In this document: positions 46,737 to 56,314 of the stretch, piece after piece
Layout: every line of letters starts with the position of its first letter
Numbering within the stretch: position 1 is the stretch's first letter
Assembly (NCBI GenBank): GCA_031181145.1
Contig: JAPSLB010000005.1
Coordinates: forward strand, 78,986-142,985
Direction: 5' to 3'
Length of the DNA: 64,000 nt
Source: Microvirga sp.
Lineage (GTDB): Bacteria; Pseudomonadota; Alphaproteobacteria; Rhizobiales; Beijerinckiaceae
Translations under genes and position numbers: made by a program
The notes under the pieces: generated by a model
Databases searched by the model: none
Seen by the model: the letters and a program-made list of their open reading frames with translations, nothing else
Told to the model about the DNA's origin: nothing

Positions 46737-47543
46737 ATGACGCGGCATCTTCCAACAAAAGCACAGGCCGTCCGAGGCGTCGCGGTTGCCCTCGGCGCCG
46801 CGGCCCTCCTGTCCGCCACGACCGTGCTGGCGCGTGTGGACGACGGCGCGCGCAGGATCCTCAAGGCCATGAGCGACTACATCGCCGGCCAACGGACCCT
46901 GTCCGCGGCCTACGACACCGACATCGAGGTCATCACGCCCGACTTGCAGAAGGTCCAGTTCACCGCGTCAGGCGACGTGCTCGTCGACCGCACCGCCGGC
47001 CTGCGGGCGACCCGGACGGGGGGCTACGCGGACCTGGAGCTCGTCTTCGACGGCAAGACCGCGACCGTGCACAACCGCCACGGCAGAGTATTCACGCAGC
47101 TCGACATGCCGGGGTCGATCGACGAGGTGATCCAACGTTTGCGGGCGGAGCATCTGGTCGAGGTGCCCGGCGCCGACCTCCTGCTCGCCAGAGCCCACGA
47201 GCATCTTACCGAGGACGTGCTGGAGGCCAGGCATGTCGGCCGCGGTGTTGTCGATGGCATCGAATGCGAGCACCTGGCCTTCCGCGGCCACGATACCGAC
47301 TGGCAGCTTTGGGTCGAGGTCGGCGATCGCCCGATCCCGCGCAAGTACGTCATCACCAGCAAGACCGTCGCACAGGCGCCGCAATACACGCTGCGCGTCA
47401 AGGAGTTCCGAACCGATGCGCCTCTAGAGGCCGGCGTCTTTGCGTTCAGGCCGCCCGAGGGCGCGAGGCAGGTCGGTCTCGATGCCATCGGCGATGTCGA
47501 CGAGGTGCCCCCGGGCGCATCCATGGAAGGATCGAAGCCATGA
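46737..47543 (+). CDS. DUF2092 domain-containing periplasmic protein
   Basis: 268 aa. A signal peptide (residues about 1-33) is followed by a LolA-like beta fold: 'ILKAMSDYIAGQRTLSAAYD' and 'VLVDRTAGLRATRTGGYADL' are typical of DUF2092. The family is periplasmic and of unknown function. Its stop overlaps the next small gene (ATGA), and DUF1254 and outer-membrane genes follow, suggesting one envelope operon. Confidence 0.8.
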   Translation: MTRHLPTKAQAVRGVAVALGAAALLSATTVLARVDDGARRILKAMSDYIAGQRTLSAAYDTDIEVITPDLQKVQFTASGDVLVDRTAGLRATRTGGYADLELVFDGKTATVHNRHGRVFTQLDMPGSIDEVIQRLRAEHLVEVPGADLLLARAHEHLTEDVLEARHVGRGVVDGIECEHLAFRGHDTDWQLWVEVGDRPIPRKYVITSKTVAQAPQYTLRVKEFRTDAPLEAGVFAFRPPEGARQVGLDAIGDVDEVPPGASMEGSKP

Positions 47544-47830
47544 CACCGAGGCAAGCCATCGCGGGATGCCTCGCGGCCGCAGCGGCCCTGCTCGCACTTT
47601 CCTCGGGTGGCGCCCCGCCGCTCCCCGGGCGCGGGTTCGTGACACGGGCCGAGGCGATCATCGGGCGCCCCTTGACCCCCTTGAGCTACGCCGGCGTCGC
47701 ACGGCGTACCACCCGCCGCGCCCTCGCCTACGGGGCCGTCGCCGGAGCGGCAGGGGCCTATGCCTATCCGCGTGCGGGCTGCGTCCAGGTCGTGAACGCC
47801 TACGGTCAGGTGATCACCCGCTGCCGCTAG
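47540..47830 (+). CDS. Small secreted hypothetical protein
   Basis: 96 aa, coupled to the DUF2092 gene by ATGA overlap. A signal-like segment (residues 1-25) is followed by Gly/Ala/Tyr-rich sequence with two Cys in the last 25 residues ('YPRAGCVQVVNAYGQVITRC'). Similar short proteins with this 'GCVQVVNAYG' ending accompany DUF2092/DUF1254 genes in rhizobia, as far as I recall. Function unknown. Confidence 0.6.
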   Translation: MTPRQAIAGCLAAAAALLALSSGGAPPLPGRGFVTRAEAIIGRPLTPLSYAGVARRTTRRALAYGAVAGAAGAYAYPRAGCVQVVNAYGQVITRCR

Positions 47831-47982
47831 GCCTGCCTGCTGGGAATCGGGGGCTACGAGACCTGCCCCCGGACCCGACATCGCGGCGAGGAGCCGCAAA
47901 CCGAAGCGTCCGCCGCACCACGCAATCAGGGAAACGCGCGGCAGACCGGTCCTCAGAACCCCACTGCAAAGGGAGATTTGTC

Positions 47983-49428
47983 ATGACGATGAAGCTGACC
48001 CGCCGCCAGGCGACGATCGGTGCCTTGAGCCTGCTGGCCGGGTCCACGACGAGCAGCGTCAGTAACGCCCATCTGGGCGAGCTCTTGGGCATTGATGAGG
48101 GGCTCGAGGACTTCTGGCTCGCAACCGACGCCTACATCTTCGGCTACCCGCTGGTCACAATGGAGATGACGCGCCGGGTCATCACCAACGTGGCCGCCCC
48201 CGAGGGCACCCGGGCGCCGATGGGCCAGATCATCAAGCTCCGGCACTATCCCGATGCCACGTTCCGCGACGTGACCGCACCCAATGCCGACACGCTCTAT
48301 ACGACCGCATTCTTCGACGTCGGCAAGGAGCCCTGGGTGTTGAGCCTGCCGGACATGAATGACCGCTACTTCCTCATGCCGATGCTGGACGGCTGGACGA
48401 CGGTGTTCCAGGCTCCCGGCAAGCGCACCACGGGCACCGGCGCCCAGACCTATGCCATCACCGGACCCGGCTGGACGGGCACCCTGCCGACGGGCGTCAA
48501 GGAGTACAAGTCGCCGACCAACATCGTCTGGCTGCTCGGCCGCATCTACTGCACCGGCACGCCGGAGGATTACGCCGAGGTGCACGCCCTTCAGGACCAG
48601 GTCAAGCTGGTGCCGCTCAGCGCCTACGGCAAGCCGTACACGCCGCCTCCCGGCAAGGTCGATCCTTCAATCGACATGAAGACCGCAGTCCGTGATCAGG
48701 TGAACCGCATGGATGCGGTGGCGTACTTCACCCTGCTGGCGGAGCTGATGAAGACGAACCCGCCGTCGGCGGCGGATGCCCCCGCCCTTGCGAAGTTCGC
48801 CCGGATCGGGCTGGTGCCCGGCCAGGACTTCGACGCCAGCAAGCTGCGAGCCGACTTCGCCAGGCGCATCCCGGAGATCGCCAATGATCGCATCATGATC
48901 CAGTTCAAGATCAACAAGGACGTTCACGACATCGACGGCTGGGGCTTCACGACGAAGACCGGGATCTACGGCACCGACTACCTGATGCGGGCCCTCGTCA
49001 CGGCGATCGGCCTTGGAGCCAACCGCCCGCAGGATGCGGTCTATCCCACCTCGCAGAAGGACAGCGAAGGCCGGGCCTATGACGGAGCCAACAAGTACGT
49101 CATGCGCTTCTCCAAGGGCCACTTGCCACCGGTGGAAGGCTTCTGGTCGCTGACGATGTATGACGGCGCCTATTTCTTCGTGCCCAACCCGATCAACCGC
49201 TACTCGGTCAGCGCGCGCCAGGACCTGAAGGCCAATCCAGACGGCTCAGTCGACCTCTACATCCAGAAGGACTCGCCGGGGGCGGACAAGGAGTCGAACT
49301 GGCTGCCTGCGCCTGCCGGCAAGTTCATCCTGATGCTGCGGATGTACTGGCCGGACGAGAGCAACCCGTCGATCATCGACGGCACCTGGACGATCCCGCC
49401 GGTCCGGAAGGTTGCCGATCGGGCCTAG
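47983..49428 (+). CDS. DUF1254/DUF1214 domain-containing secreted protein
   Basis: 481 aa. A Tat-like leader (MTMKLTRRQATIGALSLLAG) precedes DUF1254 (residues about 45-190, 'YIFGYPLVTMEMTRR', 'PNADTLYTTAFFDVGKEPWV') and DUF1214 near the C-terminus ('GFWSLTMYDGAYFFVPNPIN', 'LPAPAGKFILMLRMYWPDE'). The pair is widespread and secreted; no activity is firmly known. RBS 'gggag' upstream. It sits between DUF2092 and an outer-membrane protein gene. Confidence 0.88.
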   Translation: MTMKLTRRQATIGALSLLAGSTTSSVSNAHLGELLGIDEGLEDFWLATDAYIFGYPLVTMEMTRRVITNVAAPEGTRAPMGQIIKLRHYPDATFRDVTAPNADTLYTTAFFDVGKEPWVLSLPDMNDRYFLMPMLDGWTTVFQAPGKRTTGTGAQTYAITGPGWTGTLPTGVKEYKSPTNIVWLLGRIYCTGTPEDYAEVHALQDQVKLVPLSAYGKPYTPPPGKVDPSIDMKTAVRDQVNRMDAVAYFTLLAELMKTNPPSAADAPALAKFARIGLVPGQDFDASKLRADFARRIPEIANDRIMIQFKINKDVHDIDGWGFTTKTGIYGTDYLMRALVTAIGLGANRPQDAVYPTSQKDSEGRAYDGANKYVMRFSKGHLPPVEGFWSLTMYDGAYFFVPNPINRYSVSARQDLKANPDGSVDLYIQKDSPGADKESNWLPAPAGKFILMLRMYWPDESNPSIIDGTWTIPPVRKVADRA

Positions 49429-49523
49429 CCCCGAATCGATCCGCCCCCAGGATCGCGGATGACCTGGCCCTGCGATTCTGGGATCGGCAGCAGTCGACAC
49501 GACACGAACCCTGGAGGACGATC

Positions 49524-50423
49524 ATGCAGACCGGCGCCCTGAGATTTCGTCGTGCCGTGCTCGCGGCGCTTGGTGCGATGCTTGGGACGGCAGGAAACGC
49601 ATGGGCCGCTGACCTGGGTTCGACCCAGGCACCGGTCGTTGAGGTTCTTCCCATGCCGCCCTCATGGAGCTTCCGCTTCGTGCCCTACGGATGGCTCACG
49701 GCTTTGAACGGCACCCAGGCCGTGCGCGGGCGCCCCGTGAAAGTGGATGCGAGCTTCGTCGACGTCGTCGGGAAGAGCGACACGCTCGGAGGCCTGATGG
49801 GCGACTTCGAGGCCCGCAACGGCCCGATCGCCCTGTTGGGCAACGTGGTCTGGAGCAAGATCGGCCTCGAGCGCGGCAACGTCAGGAGCCGTGCTCCGGC
49901 ACCCGGCGTGTCGGGAACCCTCGGCACGTCCCTCGGGCTCGACATCGAGATGGCAATCATCGAGGTCGGCGCCGCCTACGAGGTCGCCCGCTTCGGCGCG
50001 CTCGCCTTCGACGTGCTCGGCGGGGCTCGGTATTGGTATCAGCAGGCCGACCTCTCGCTCGATGTCTCGGCCGCGATCGACGTCGGCGATTTGCAGATCG
50101 CGGGGGCGCGGGCCTTCGCCCGCTCCGGCTCGGTCGACTGGCTCGATCCCCTGATCGGTGCACGGGTGCGCTATACGGTCGCTCCCGGTCACGAACTCGT
50201 CCTGCGCGGCGACATCGGCGGGTTCGGAGCCGGCAGCGACTTCTCCTGGCAGGCGATCGGTGCCTACGGCTTCGAGCTCGGCACGTACCAGGGCATCGCG
50301 TTCTCGGGGGTGATCGGTTACCGGGCGCTCTATGTCGACTATGTCCAGGGCGAGGGTCGCCAACGCTACGAATTCGACATGCTCCAGCACGGGCCTGTAC
50401 TCGGCATCAGCGCACGGTTTTGA
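49524..50423 (+). CDS. Outer-membrane beta-barrel protein, hypothetical
   Basis: 299 aa. A signal peptide (residues 1-29, ending 'AWAA') is followed by alternating amphipathic strands ('FRFVPYGWLTALNGTQ', 'GALAFDVLGGARYWYQQ', 'YRALYVDYVQGEGRQRYEFD') and a final aromatic residue (ISARF), the classic outer-membrane insertion signature. I do not know a named family member. It is the last gene of the DUF2092-DUF1254 run. Confidence 0.75.
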   Translation: MQTGALRFRRAVLAALGAMLGTAGNAWAADLGSTQAPVVEVLPMPPSWSFRFVPYGWLTALNGTQAVRGRPVKVDASFVDVVGKSDTLGGLMGDFEARNGPIALLGNVVWSKIGLERGNVRSRAPAPGVSGTLGTSLGLDIEMAIIEVGAAYEVARFGALAFDVLGGARYWYQQADLSLDVSAAIDVGDLQIAGARAFARSGSVDWLDPLIGARVRYTVAPGHELVLRGDIGGFGAGSDFSWQAIGAYGFELGTYQGIAFSGVIGYRALYVDYVQGEGRQRYEFDMLQHGPVLGISARF

Positions 50424-51200
50424 CCTATGACAGGTTGCACGCGCCAGTGCTCCGGCATGATCGCGGAATGAGCGAAGGTCCGGAACGGGTCTCTAGCAGT
50501 CCATCCGTGCGGCCGTGTAGAGGTCTGCACACCGCATCAATGCGGACGTTTGATCTTCTGCGCTTGGTGCCAAAAGGGGATCCCTTAAACCCGCTTTCCA
50601 TCATGCAGATTGCACGGGACGAAAGCGCTTATTTCATGAGCCAAAGTGGCCTTTGTTGAAGGCCGCAGTCAAGGCACCTGTCAGGAGCATCTAACAATGA
50701 CACTAGCCATTGCCGTTGTCTCGCCAGCGATGAAACTAAGCATAACCTATGCTCTATCTGAGCCCGCCCCCTCCATCTGCAAGTTGCAAGTAAGCGCGTG
50801 CAACTTGCACCCCTGCTATTTCAAAAAACTTTGTTCCCAACATTATGGCGCGGGTCCCTAGCTGACGCTTTCGGAGCGCTGGCCTATCAGATACCCTGCA
50901 GTTTCATGCGCTTTGCGCACGCCGTACTCTTCTGCCGGTAACATGGCTCACGTTCTAGAATTGGACGTTTCCTCTCCATCTGGAGTTTCTGCCCGTGCTG
51001 CACTCATCTTACGACGATATTGCCTGCGCCCGTGATCCTGAACACCACAAGCACGCCCGCAGACCCTCGCGTTTGAACGCTTGCTCGTGAACGCCTGCGC
51101 ACAGCATGAGCACATGAGTGCACGATCCTCTCGGGGTTAGCTTAAGTGAGCCTGTCCGGCCGAACTGCGGGCCGGCGCCCGTGTGAGTTGCAAGAGACGC
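50424..51200. other. Long gene-poor stretch
   Basis: 777 bases with lower GC than the neighbours. No convincing gene. It contains the inverted repeat at 50778-50809 and one copy (50474-50491) of a short repeat also found at 36141-36158. Confidence 0.5.
50778..50809. repeat. Perfect 11-bp inverted repeat
   Basis: TGCAAGTTGCA (50778-50788), 10-base spacer, TGCAACTTGCA (50799-50809). Each arm is itself nearly palindromic. There is no T-run, so it is not a simple terminator. No gene starts within 350 bp. Confidence 0.6.
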
Positions 51201-52058
51201 TCACGATTTTCCGGGACAACCACTTCGTTCGGAGAGGACGGCACCAATCTGCTCGACCAATTCTACGATATGCCCGGTATTCTCCCACGCATAGACGGAA
51301 ACCACGATCGCGGATTCCTCACGGAATGGCGCGTAAGGTCTGACATGGCGCCCGCGCGTGGAAGCGATGGGCAGGAGCGTTATGCCGAGCCCGCCCTCGA
51401 CGGCGACGAGCACATTATTGAGACTGCTGCCCGAGAAGGCGATGTACCAGCGGCGGCGTTCGCGCTCGATGCGTTCGAACATGGTTTCGCGATAAAGGCC
51501 GCCGAGAGGAAAGGTCACGAGCGGGACAGGGTCCGGCCATGCTTTCGGAGCATCCTTGCTCTCGAACCAGCCCATGCTCTCGGGGAAACTTGCCCGGCAA
51601 TCATTGCTGGGTGCAGGCTCCTTGACCACGACGATGTCGAATTCGCCGCCGCGATAGCGCCGTGTCAGGTCACGGCTCAGCCCGGCGCTCACATCCAAAC
51701 GGATCTCCTGATGTCGCTTGGAGAACTCGCCGAAGAGCCGTGCCATCGGGCGGCTGAAGATATCTTCCGGTAACCCGATATGAACGGATGTCGCGCCGGC
51801 CGGATCGCCGAGCGCGGCTGTCGCCTCGTGTTGAAGGGCCAGGATGCGACGGGCATATCCCAGAAGGCGCTCCCCGGCGGCGGAGGGCCGGACGGGACGC
51901 GCGTCACGGTCTACCAAGGTCTGCCCGATCGCGTCCTCGAGCCTGGCAAGCTGCTGACTCAAGGTCGACTGCGTCATGTGCAGGCGTTCCGCTGCTCTGG
52001 TGAAGCCTCCAGCTTCAACGATCGCGACAAAACTGCGCAGAAGGCGTGGGTCGAGCAT
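51201..52058 (-). CDS. LysR family transcriptional regulator
   Basis: 285 aa. HTH residues about 3-62 ('LLRSFVAIVEAGGFTRAAER', 'MTQSTLSQQLARLEDAIG'), then a substrate-binding domain. It is divergent from the Tat-exported amidohydrolase gene with a 145-bp gap, the standard layout for a LysR activator of its neighbour. The inducer is unknown. Confidence 0.85.
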   Translation of the reverse strand: MLDPRLLRSFVAIVEAGGFTRAAERLHMTQSTLSQQLARLEDAIGQTLVDRDARPVRPSAAGERLLGYARRILALQHEATAALGDPAGATSVHIGLPEDIFSRPMARLFGEFSKRHQEIRLDVSAGLSRDLTRRYRGGEFDIVVVKEPAPSNDCRASFPESMGWFESKDAPKAWPDPVPLVTFPLGGLYRETMFERIERERRRWYIAFSGSSLNNVLVAVEGGLGITLLPIASTRGRHVRPYAPFREESAIVVSVYAWENTGHIVELVEQIGAVLSERSGCPGKS

Positions 52059-52203
52059 CTTTCCGTCTTTGGCGTAGAATGGGGTCCATCCATTACTACC
52101 ATACTTTCCATCTGAACATTTAATTTCCGGATGGAGGATGCAGACCTTACCCTCCTGTCAGACGGCGCCGATCATGCCGGTGTCAGATAGGGAGGAGCGA
52201 AAC

Positions 52204-53598
52204 ATGGAAAGAGCGCATCAACAAAGCCGAAGGGCCTTTCTCCGCCATTCCGGAGGGCTGGTGACGGCGTCAACCGTGATGGGCCTGAGCGCCGCTCAAG
52301 CCGGGACCGCATCGGCATCCGCCGATGTCGACCGCTCCAGGCAGCAGGTCACCACCCTCGCCGACAGCCATTACTATCTGAGCGATGTGAGCCTCGAAGA
52401 GGGGTTCGAGCGTGAGGGAGATGTGGTGATCGGCACGCGAACCGGTATCCACACGCTGGAAATCCAGAATGGCCGCATCAAGGCGCTGCACGACGCGAAT
52501 GCGACACTGGACACAGCCCTGCCGCGCTACGGGGCCCGGGGCAAGCTGCTTCTGCCCGCGTTCCGGGACATGCATATCCACTTGGACAAGACCTTCTATG
52601 GCAGCCCTTGGCAGGCACCACGCCCGCGCCAGGGCAAGACCATCATGGACATGATCGCACGCGAGGAGGTTCTCCTCCCGCAATTGCTGCCCACCTCCCA
52701 GATGCGCGCGGAGAAACTGATCGCCCTGCTCCTCTCGCAGGGTAGTTCGGTGGCGCGCAGCCATTGCAACATTGATCCGGTCAGCGGGTTGAAAAGTCTG
52801 GAACATCTGCAGCTTGCGCTGGCCAACCATCGCGACAGCTTCGAATGCGAGATCGTTGCCTTTCCACAGCACGGCCTGCTGCATTCGAAGGTGGACGGGC
52901 TGATGCGTGAAGCCATGAGCATGGGCGTGCACCATGTCGGCGGCCTTGATCCCACCAATGTCGACGGCGCGATGGAGGAATCGCTGGATGCGATGTTCCA
53001 GATCGCGCTCGACCACCACAAGGGTGTGGACATTCATATTCATGAAGCCAGCCCCGCCGGAGTGGCGGCCCTCAACTACATGATCGAGACCGTCGAGAAG
53101 ACCCCGGAGCTGCGCGACCGGCTGACGCTCAGCCATGCCTTCGCCCTTTCCATTCTGCAACCCGAGGAACTGGACGAGATGGCCGGGCGCATGGCCGCGC
53201 AAGGAATTGCCGTGGTCTCGACGGTTCCGATCGGCCGGCGAACGATGCCGCTACCGCAGCTGCGCGCGAAAGGCGTCAAGATCATGACCGGCACCGACAG
53301 CGTGATCGACCACTGGTCCCCGTTCGGCACCGGCGACATGCTGGAGAAGGCCAATTTATGCGCGCAGCTTTATGGCGGCAGCGATGAGTTCCACCTGTCG
53401 CGCGCCCTCGCGATTGCCACTGGCGATCTGCTGCCGCTGAGCGACGATGGGCAAATGGCTTGGCCGAAACCGGGAGACAAGGCCGAGTTCGTGCTGGTGG
53501 ACGCCAGCTGTTCGGCAGAGGCCGTCGCTCGACGCTCCCCGCGGCAGGCGACATTCCACCAGGGACGCTTGGTCTTCGGCGCGGTCGATCGTGCCTGA
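52204..53598 (+). CDS. Tat-exported amidohydrolase, cytosine deaminase-like
   Basis: 464 aa; RBS 'gggaggag' upstream. A Tat signal ('SRRAFLRHSGGLVTASTVMG', cut near residue 36) leads an amidohydrolase barrel. Metal motifs: 'DMHIHLDKTF' (about 122-131), 'HIHEA' (about 278), 'SHAF' (about 308) and 'GTDSVIDHWSPFGTGDM' (about 361-377). The HxHLDK start and the 'DxxxDHWxPxG' end are those of cytosine deaminase/AtzC-type enzymes. Such enzymes are normally cytoplasmic, so periplasmic export is unusual. Substrate unknown. Confidence 0.82.
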   Translation: MERAHQQSRRAFLRHSGGLVTASTVMGLSAAQAGTASASADVDRSRQQVTTLADSHYYLSDVSLEEGFEREGDVVIGTRTGIHTLEIQNGRIKALHDANATLDTALPRYGARGKLLLPAFRDMHIHLDKTFYGSPWQAPRPRQGKTIMDMIAREEVLLPQLLPTSQMRAEKLIALLLSQGSSVARSHCNIDPVSGLKSLEHLQLALANHRDSFECEIVAFPQHGLLHSKVDGLMREAMSMGVHHVGGLDPTNVDGAMEESLDAMFQIALDHHKGVDIHIHEASPAGVAALNYMIETVEKTPELRDRLTLSHAFALSILQPEELDEMAGRMAAQGIAVVSTVPIGRRTMPLPQLRAKGVKIMTGTDSVIDHWSPFGTGDMLEKANLCAQLYGGSDEFHLSRALAIATGDLLPLSDDGQMAWPKPGDKAEFVLVDASCSAEAVARRSPRQATFHQGRLVFGAVDRA

Positions 53599-54331
53599 GA
53601 CGCCGACATTCGGGCGCGCGGCGACCAAGGCACTTCAGCGAGGAGCGTGGATCACTCGCAGAAGCGCCATCGCCTTGCCGTTGGCGGTGCTGGGCGTGGC
53701 GGGCCACTCGACGACGGCCGCCGAACGGCCGATGAACGAGAAGGTCTTATTGAGAGCCGTCATGAACGAAGACATCGACGTAGTGCGGATTCGAGACCTT
53801 CTTTCTGATGGCGCCGACATCGATGCGAGAGACGAGGCGGGCCGCACCGCTTTGCTCATCGCAACCCATGGCAACAGGATCGAGGTTGCGAAAGCCCTGA
53901 TAGAGTCCGGGGCCGACGTCAACGCGAAAGACCGCATCAACGACAGTCCCTATCTCTACGCCGGAGCGCACGGCTATCTCGAGATCCTCAAGATGACGCT
54001 CGTGCGCGGCGCCGATCTCAAGAGCACCAATCGCTTCGGCGGGACTGCCCTCATCCCGGCTGCGGAGCGCGGGCATGTCGAGACCGTTCGGACCTTGATC
54101 GAGGCGGGCGTCGATGTCGATCACGTCAACAATCTCGGTTGGACCGCTTTGCTGGAAGCCATCATCCTGGGCGATGGGGGCGAGCGCCACCGGCTGATCG
54201 TCGAGATTCTGGTAAAGGCGGGCGCCAACGTCAATTTGGCGGATCGGGATGGCGTGAAGCCACTGCAGCACGCGCGCACCCGCGGCTACAGGAAGATCGA
54301 AACGATCCTTGTCGCGGCGGGCGCAATGTGA
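53591..54331 (+). CDS. Ankyrin-repeat secreted protein
   Basis: 246 aa from GTG 53591, overlapping the amidohydrolase stop by eight bases. A hydrophobic leader (residues about 24-46, 'RSAIALPLAVLGVAGHSTTA') is followed by five to six ankyrin repeats from about residue 60 ('GADIDARDEAGRTALLIATH', 'GADVNAKDRINDSPYLYAGA', 'GANVNLADRDGVKPLQHAR'). It is probably periplasmic. Translational coupling to the amidohydrolase suggests a partner or inhibitor role, which is inference. Confidence 0.78.
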   Translation: MPETPTFGRAATKALQRGAWITRRSAIALPLAVLGVAGHSTTAAERPMNEKVLLRAVMNEDIDVVRIRDLLSDGADIDARDEAGRTALLIATHGNRIEVAKALIESGADVNAKDRINDSPYLYAGAHGYLEILKMTLVRGADLKSTNRFGGTALIPAAERGHVETVRTLIEAGVDVDHVNNLGWTALLEAIILGDGGERHRLIVEILVKAGANVNLADRDGVKPLQHARTRGYRKIETILVAAGAM

Positions 54332-54365
54332 GCCGTCTCAATGACCCTGCGATCCCGTCGGAGCG

Positions 54366-56252
54366 TCAAAGCCCGGGTGGCGCCGCTTGTACGGCCAAGC
54401 GTGTCTGTGATGCGAGGCGGATGGAGGCGTTCACCGCCCCGTAGCCCTGGTAGCCGCGCCGCTCCACGATCTCGAAGAAGAAGCCGCCCTCCAAGGGTTT
54501 CGTATAGGCCTGGAAATACTCGCCTGCACCCTCCCGATCATAGAGGATGTTGCCGGCGCGCAGGCGCGCCACATCCTCGACGGAAAGATCCGTCCTGACC
54601 TCAAGATCATCGTAATAGTTTTCGGGAATGGGCAGCAGATCGATCCCGCTTGCCTTCAGGCGCTGTACTGTCGCCAGGATGTCATGTGTCGCAAGCGCGA
54701 TGTGCTGCACACCGGATCCGAACAACTCAGTCAGGAACCGCGACGACAGAGTGCGCTGGCTCTGCGAGGCGTTGAGGATCAGACGAAGCGAGCCGTCATG
54801 GCTTTCGACGGCCTGGCTCTGCACCACGCCGCCCGGGTCGATTACCGCCTGAACCGGCGTTTTCTGCACATCGAGGAGCGAGTTATAGAACAGAACCCAG
54901 GTCAGCATCTCCTCGTAGTGCATGGATTGCGAGACATGATCGACTGAGACCAGGCCCGCTCCCGTGAAATCGCACACCTCGATAGGCTCGAAGTCAACAT
55001 CCCAGAGACGATCCAGTCCCGACCTGTGATCAACGAAGTAAAGCAGGCTGCCGCCCAGCCCGCGGACGGCCGGGATGTTCATTTCACCCGGTCCCACCGG
55101 TTGTTGGAACGGCTGGTCAAGGAGCACAACGGCGCGATCCAATGTTCCAGGCGCATCCTCCACCCGTAGCGCCAATGCGCAGACAGAGGTGCCGTGCATG
55201 ATGTTGAAGGAATGGGCGAAGCCCTCCTTGTCCGCATTCACGACGATGTTGATGTCGCCCTGCCTCCAGCGTGTCACGGCCTTCGAACGATGGCGGCCTG
55301 CCTTCCGGAAGCCGAGCCCTGCCAAAGTCTGCTCGAAACCAGCGGCATTGTGCTCGTCGACAGCGAACTCGACGAATTCGACGCCCGAACATGATGCCTT
55401 TGGCGGAAGAACAGGATGATCGGGCAAAGCCGTTTCCGTCCGCTGCCGTAGGTCGTCGAGCATCACGATCAGGGAGCGCTGCCCATCGATGGCGACGCTG
55501 CGTGCAGCGCCGGCCCGAAAGCGGTCATTGAAGATCTCCAGGGAGAGAAGCCCGTCGAATCCCGTCGCTCCGAGCGCATCCATGAACGCGTCGACGGGCA
55601 GATCACCCTGCCCAGGGAAGCAGCGGTAATGCCTGCTCCAGGACAGGTAATCCATGTCGAGCTTCGGCGCATCGGCCACCTGCACCAGAAAGATCTTGTC
55701 CGGCGGAATGGAACGGATAGCGGACAGGTCGGTTCCGCGGGCCAGAACATGGAACGAGTCGAGCACGAGCCCGACGGCAGGATGGTTCGCCCGCCGCACG
55801 ACCTCCCAGGAATCCCGGTAGTCATGGATGTGGCGTCCCCAAGAGAGCGCTTCGAAGGCCACCCGCATGCCGCGCCTCGCGGCGCGTTCGCCGAGCTCAT
55901 GGAAATCAGCCGCCGCACGCTCGATACCGCCCAGCGAGTCCGGAGAGATATTGCTGCACACCATCAGGAGATCGCAGCCGAGTTCCTGCATGACGTCGAA
56001 CTTGCGTTCCGCTCGGGCAAACACCTTCGAGCGTTGCGGCTCAGGCATACCCTCAAAATCGCGGAATGGCTGAAAGGTGATCGTTTCAAGCCCTAACCCT
56101 TCGATCATGCGCCGAGCGTCGGCCGGCGTGCCGTTGAAGGACAGGAGGTCGTTCTCGAAGATTTCGACGCCCTTGAACTTCGCGACTGCGATGGCCTCGA
56201 TCTTCTCGGTCAGGGTGCCGCTCAGGCACACGGTAGCAATGGCGGTACGCAT
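54366..56252 (-). CDS. quiC: 3-dehydroshikimate dehydratase (QuiC), fused TIM-barrel and HPPD-like domains
   Basis: 628 aa. QuiC converts 3-dehydroshikimate to protocatechuate. Residues 1-275 are a xylose-isomerase-like barrel in which the four metal ligands known from the Pseudomonas enzyme are at the same numbers: Glu134 ('FEALSWG'), Asp165 ('VLDSFH'), Gln191 ('LVQVAD') and Glu239 ('SLEIFND'). Residues about 290-610 are a 4-hydroxyphenylpyruvate-dioxygenase-like domain with 'VDHVSQSM', 'QHIALATHDI' and 'FFFEIVERRGYQGYG'. The start 56252 is the first Met of the barrel. It heads the quinate/shikimate-type cluster. Confidence 0.92.
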   Translation of the reverse strand: MRTAIATVCLSGTLTEKIEAIAVAKFKGVEIFENDLLSFNGTPADARRMIEGLGLETITFQPFRDFEGMPEPQRSKVFARAERKFDVMQELGCDLLMVCSNISPDSLGGIERAAADFHELGERAARRGMRVAFEALSWGRHIHDYRDSWEVVRRANHPAVGLVLDSFHVLARGTDLSAIRSIPPDKIFLVQVADAPKLDMDYLSWSRHYRCFPGQGDLPVDAFMDALGATGFDGLLSLEIFNDRFRAGAARSVAIDGQRSLIVMLDDLRQRTETALPDHPVLPPKASCSGVEFVEFAVDEHNAAGFEQTLAGLGFRKAGRHRSKAVTRWRQGDINIVVNADKEGFAHSFNIMHGTSVCALALRVEDAPGTLDRAVVLLDQPFQQPVGPGEMNIPAVRGLGGSLLYFVDHRSGLDRLWDVDFEPIEVCDFTGAGLVSVDHVSQSMHYEEMLTWVLFYNSLLDVQKTPVQAVIDPGGVVQSQAVESHDGSLRLILNASQSQRTLSSRFLTELFGSGVQHIALATHDILATVQRLKASGIDLLPIPENYYDDLEVRTDLSVEDVARLRAGNILYDREGAGEYFQAYTKPLEGGFFFEIVERRGYQGYGAVNASIRLASQTRLAVQAAPPGL

Positions 56253-56314
56253 CCTTGTCGGTCCGTTTCCTCTGTGTACGGGAGCGTATGTCGGTTTGGC
56301 CCGCTCTTTTTTCG

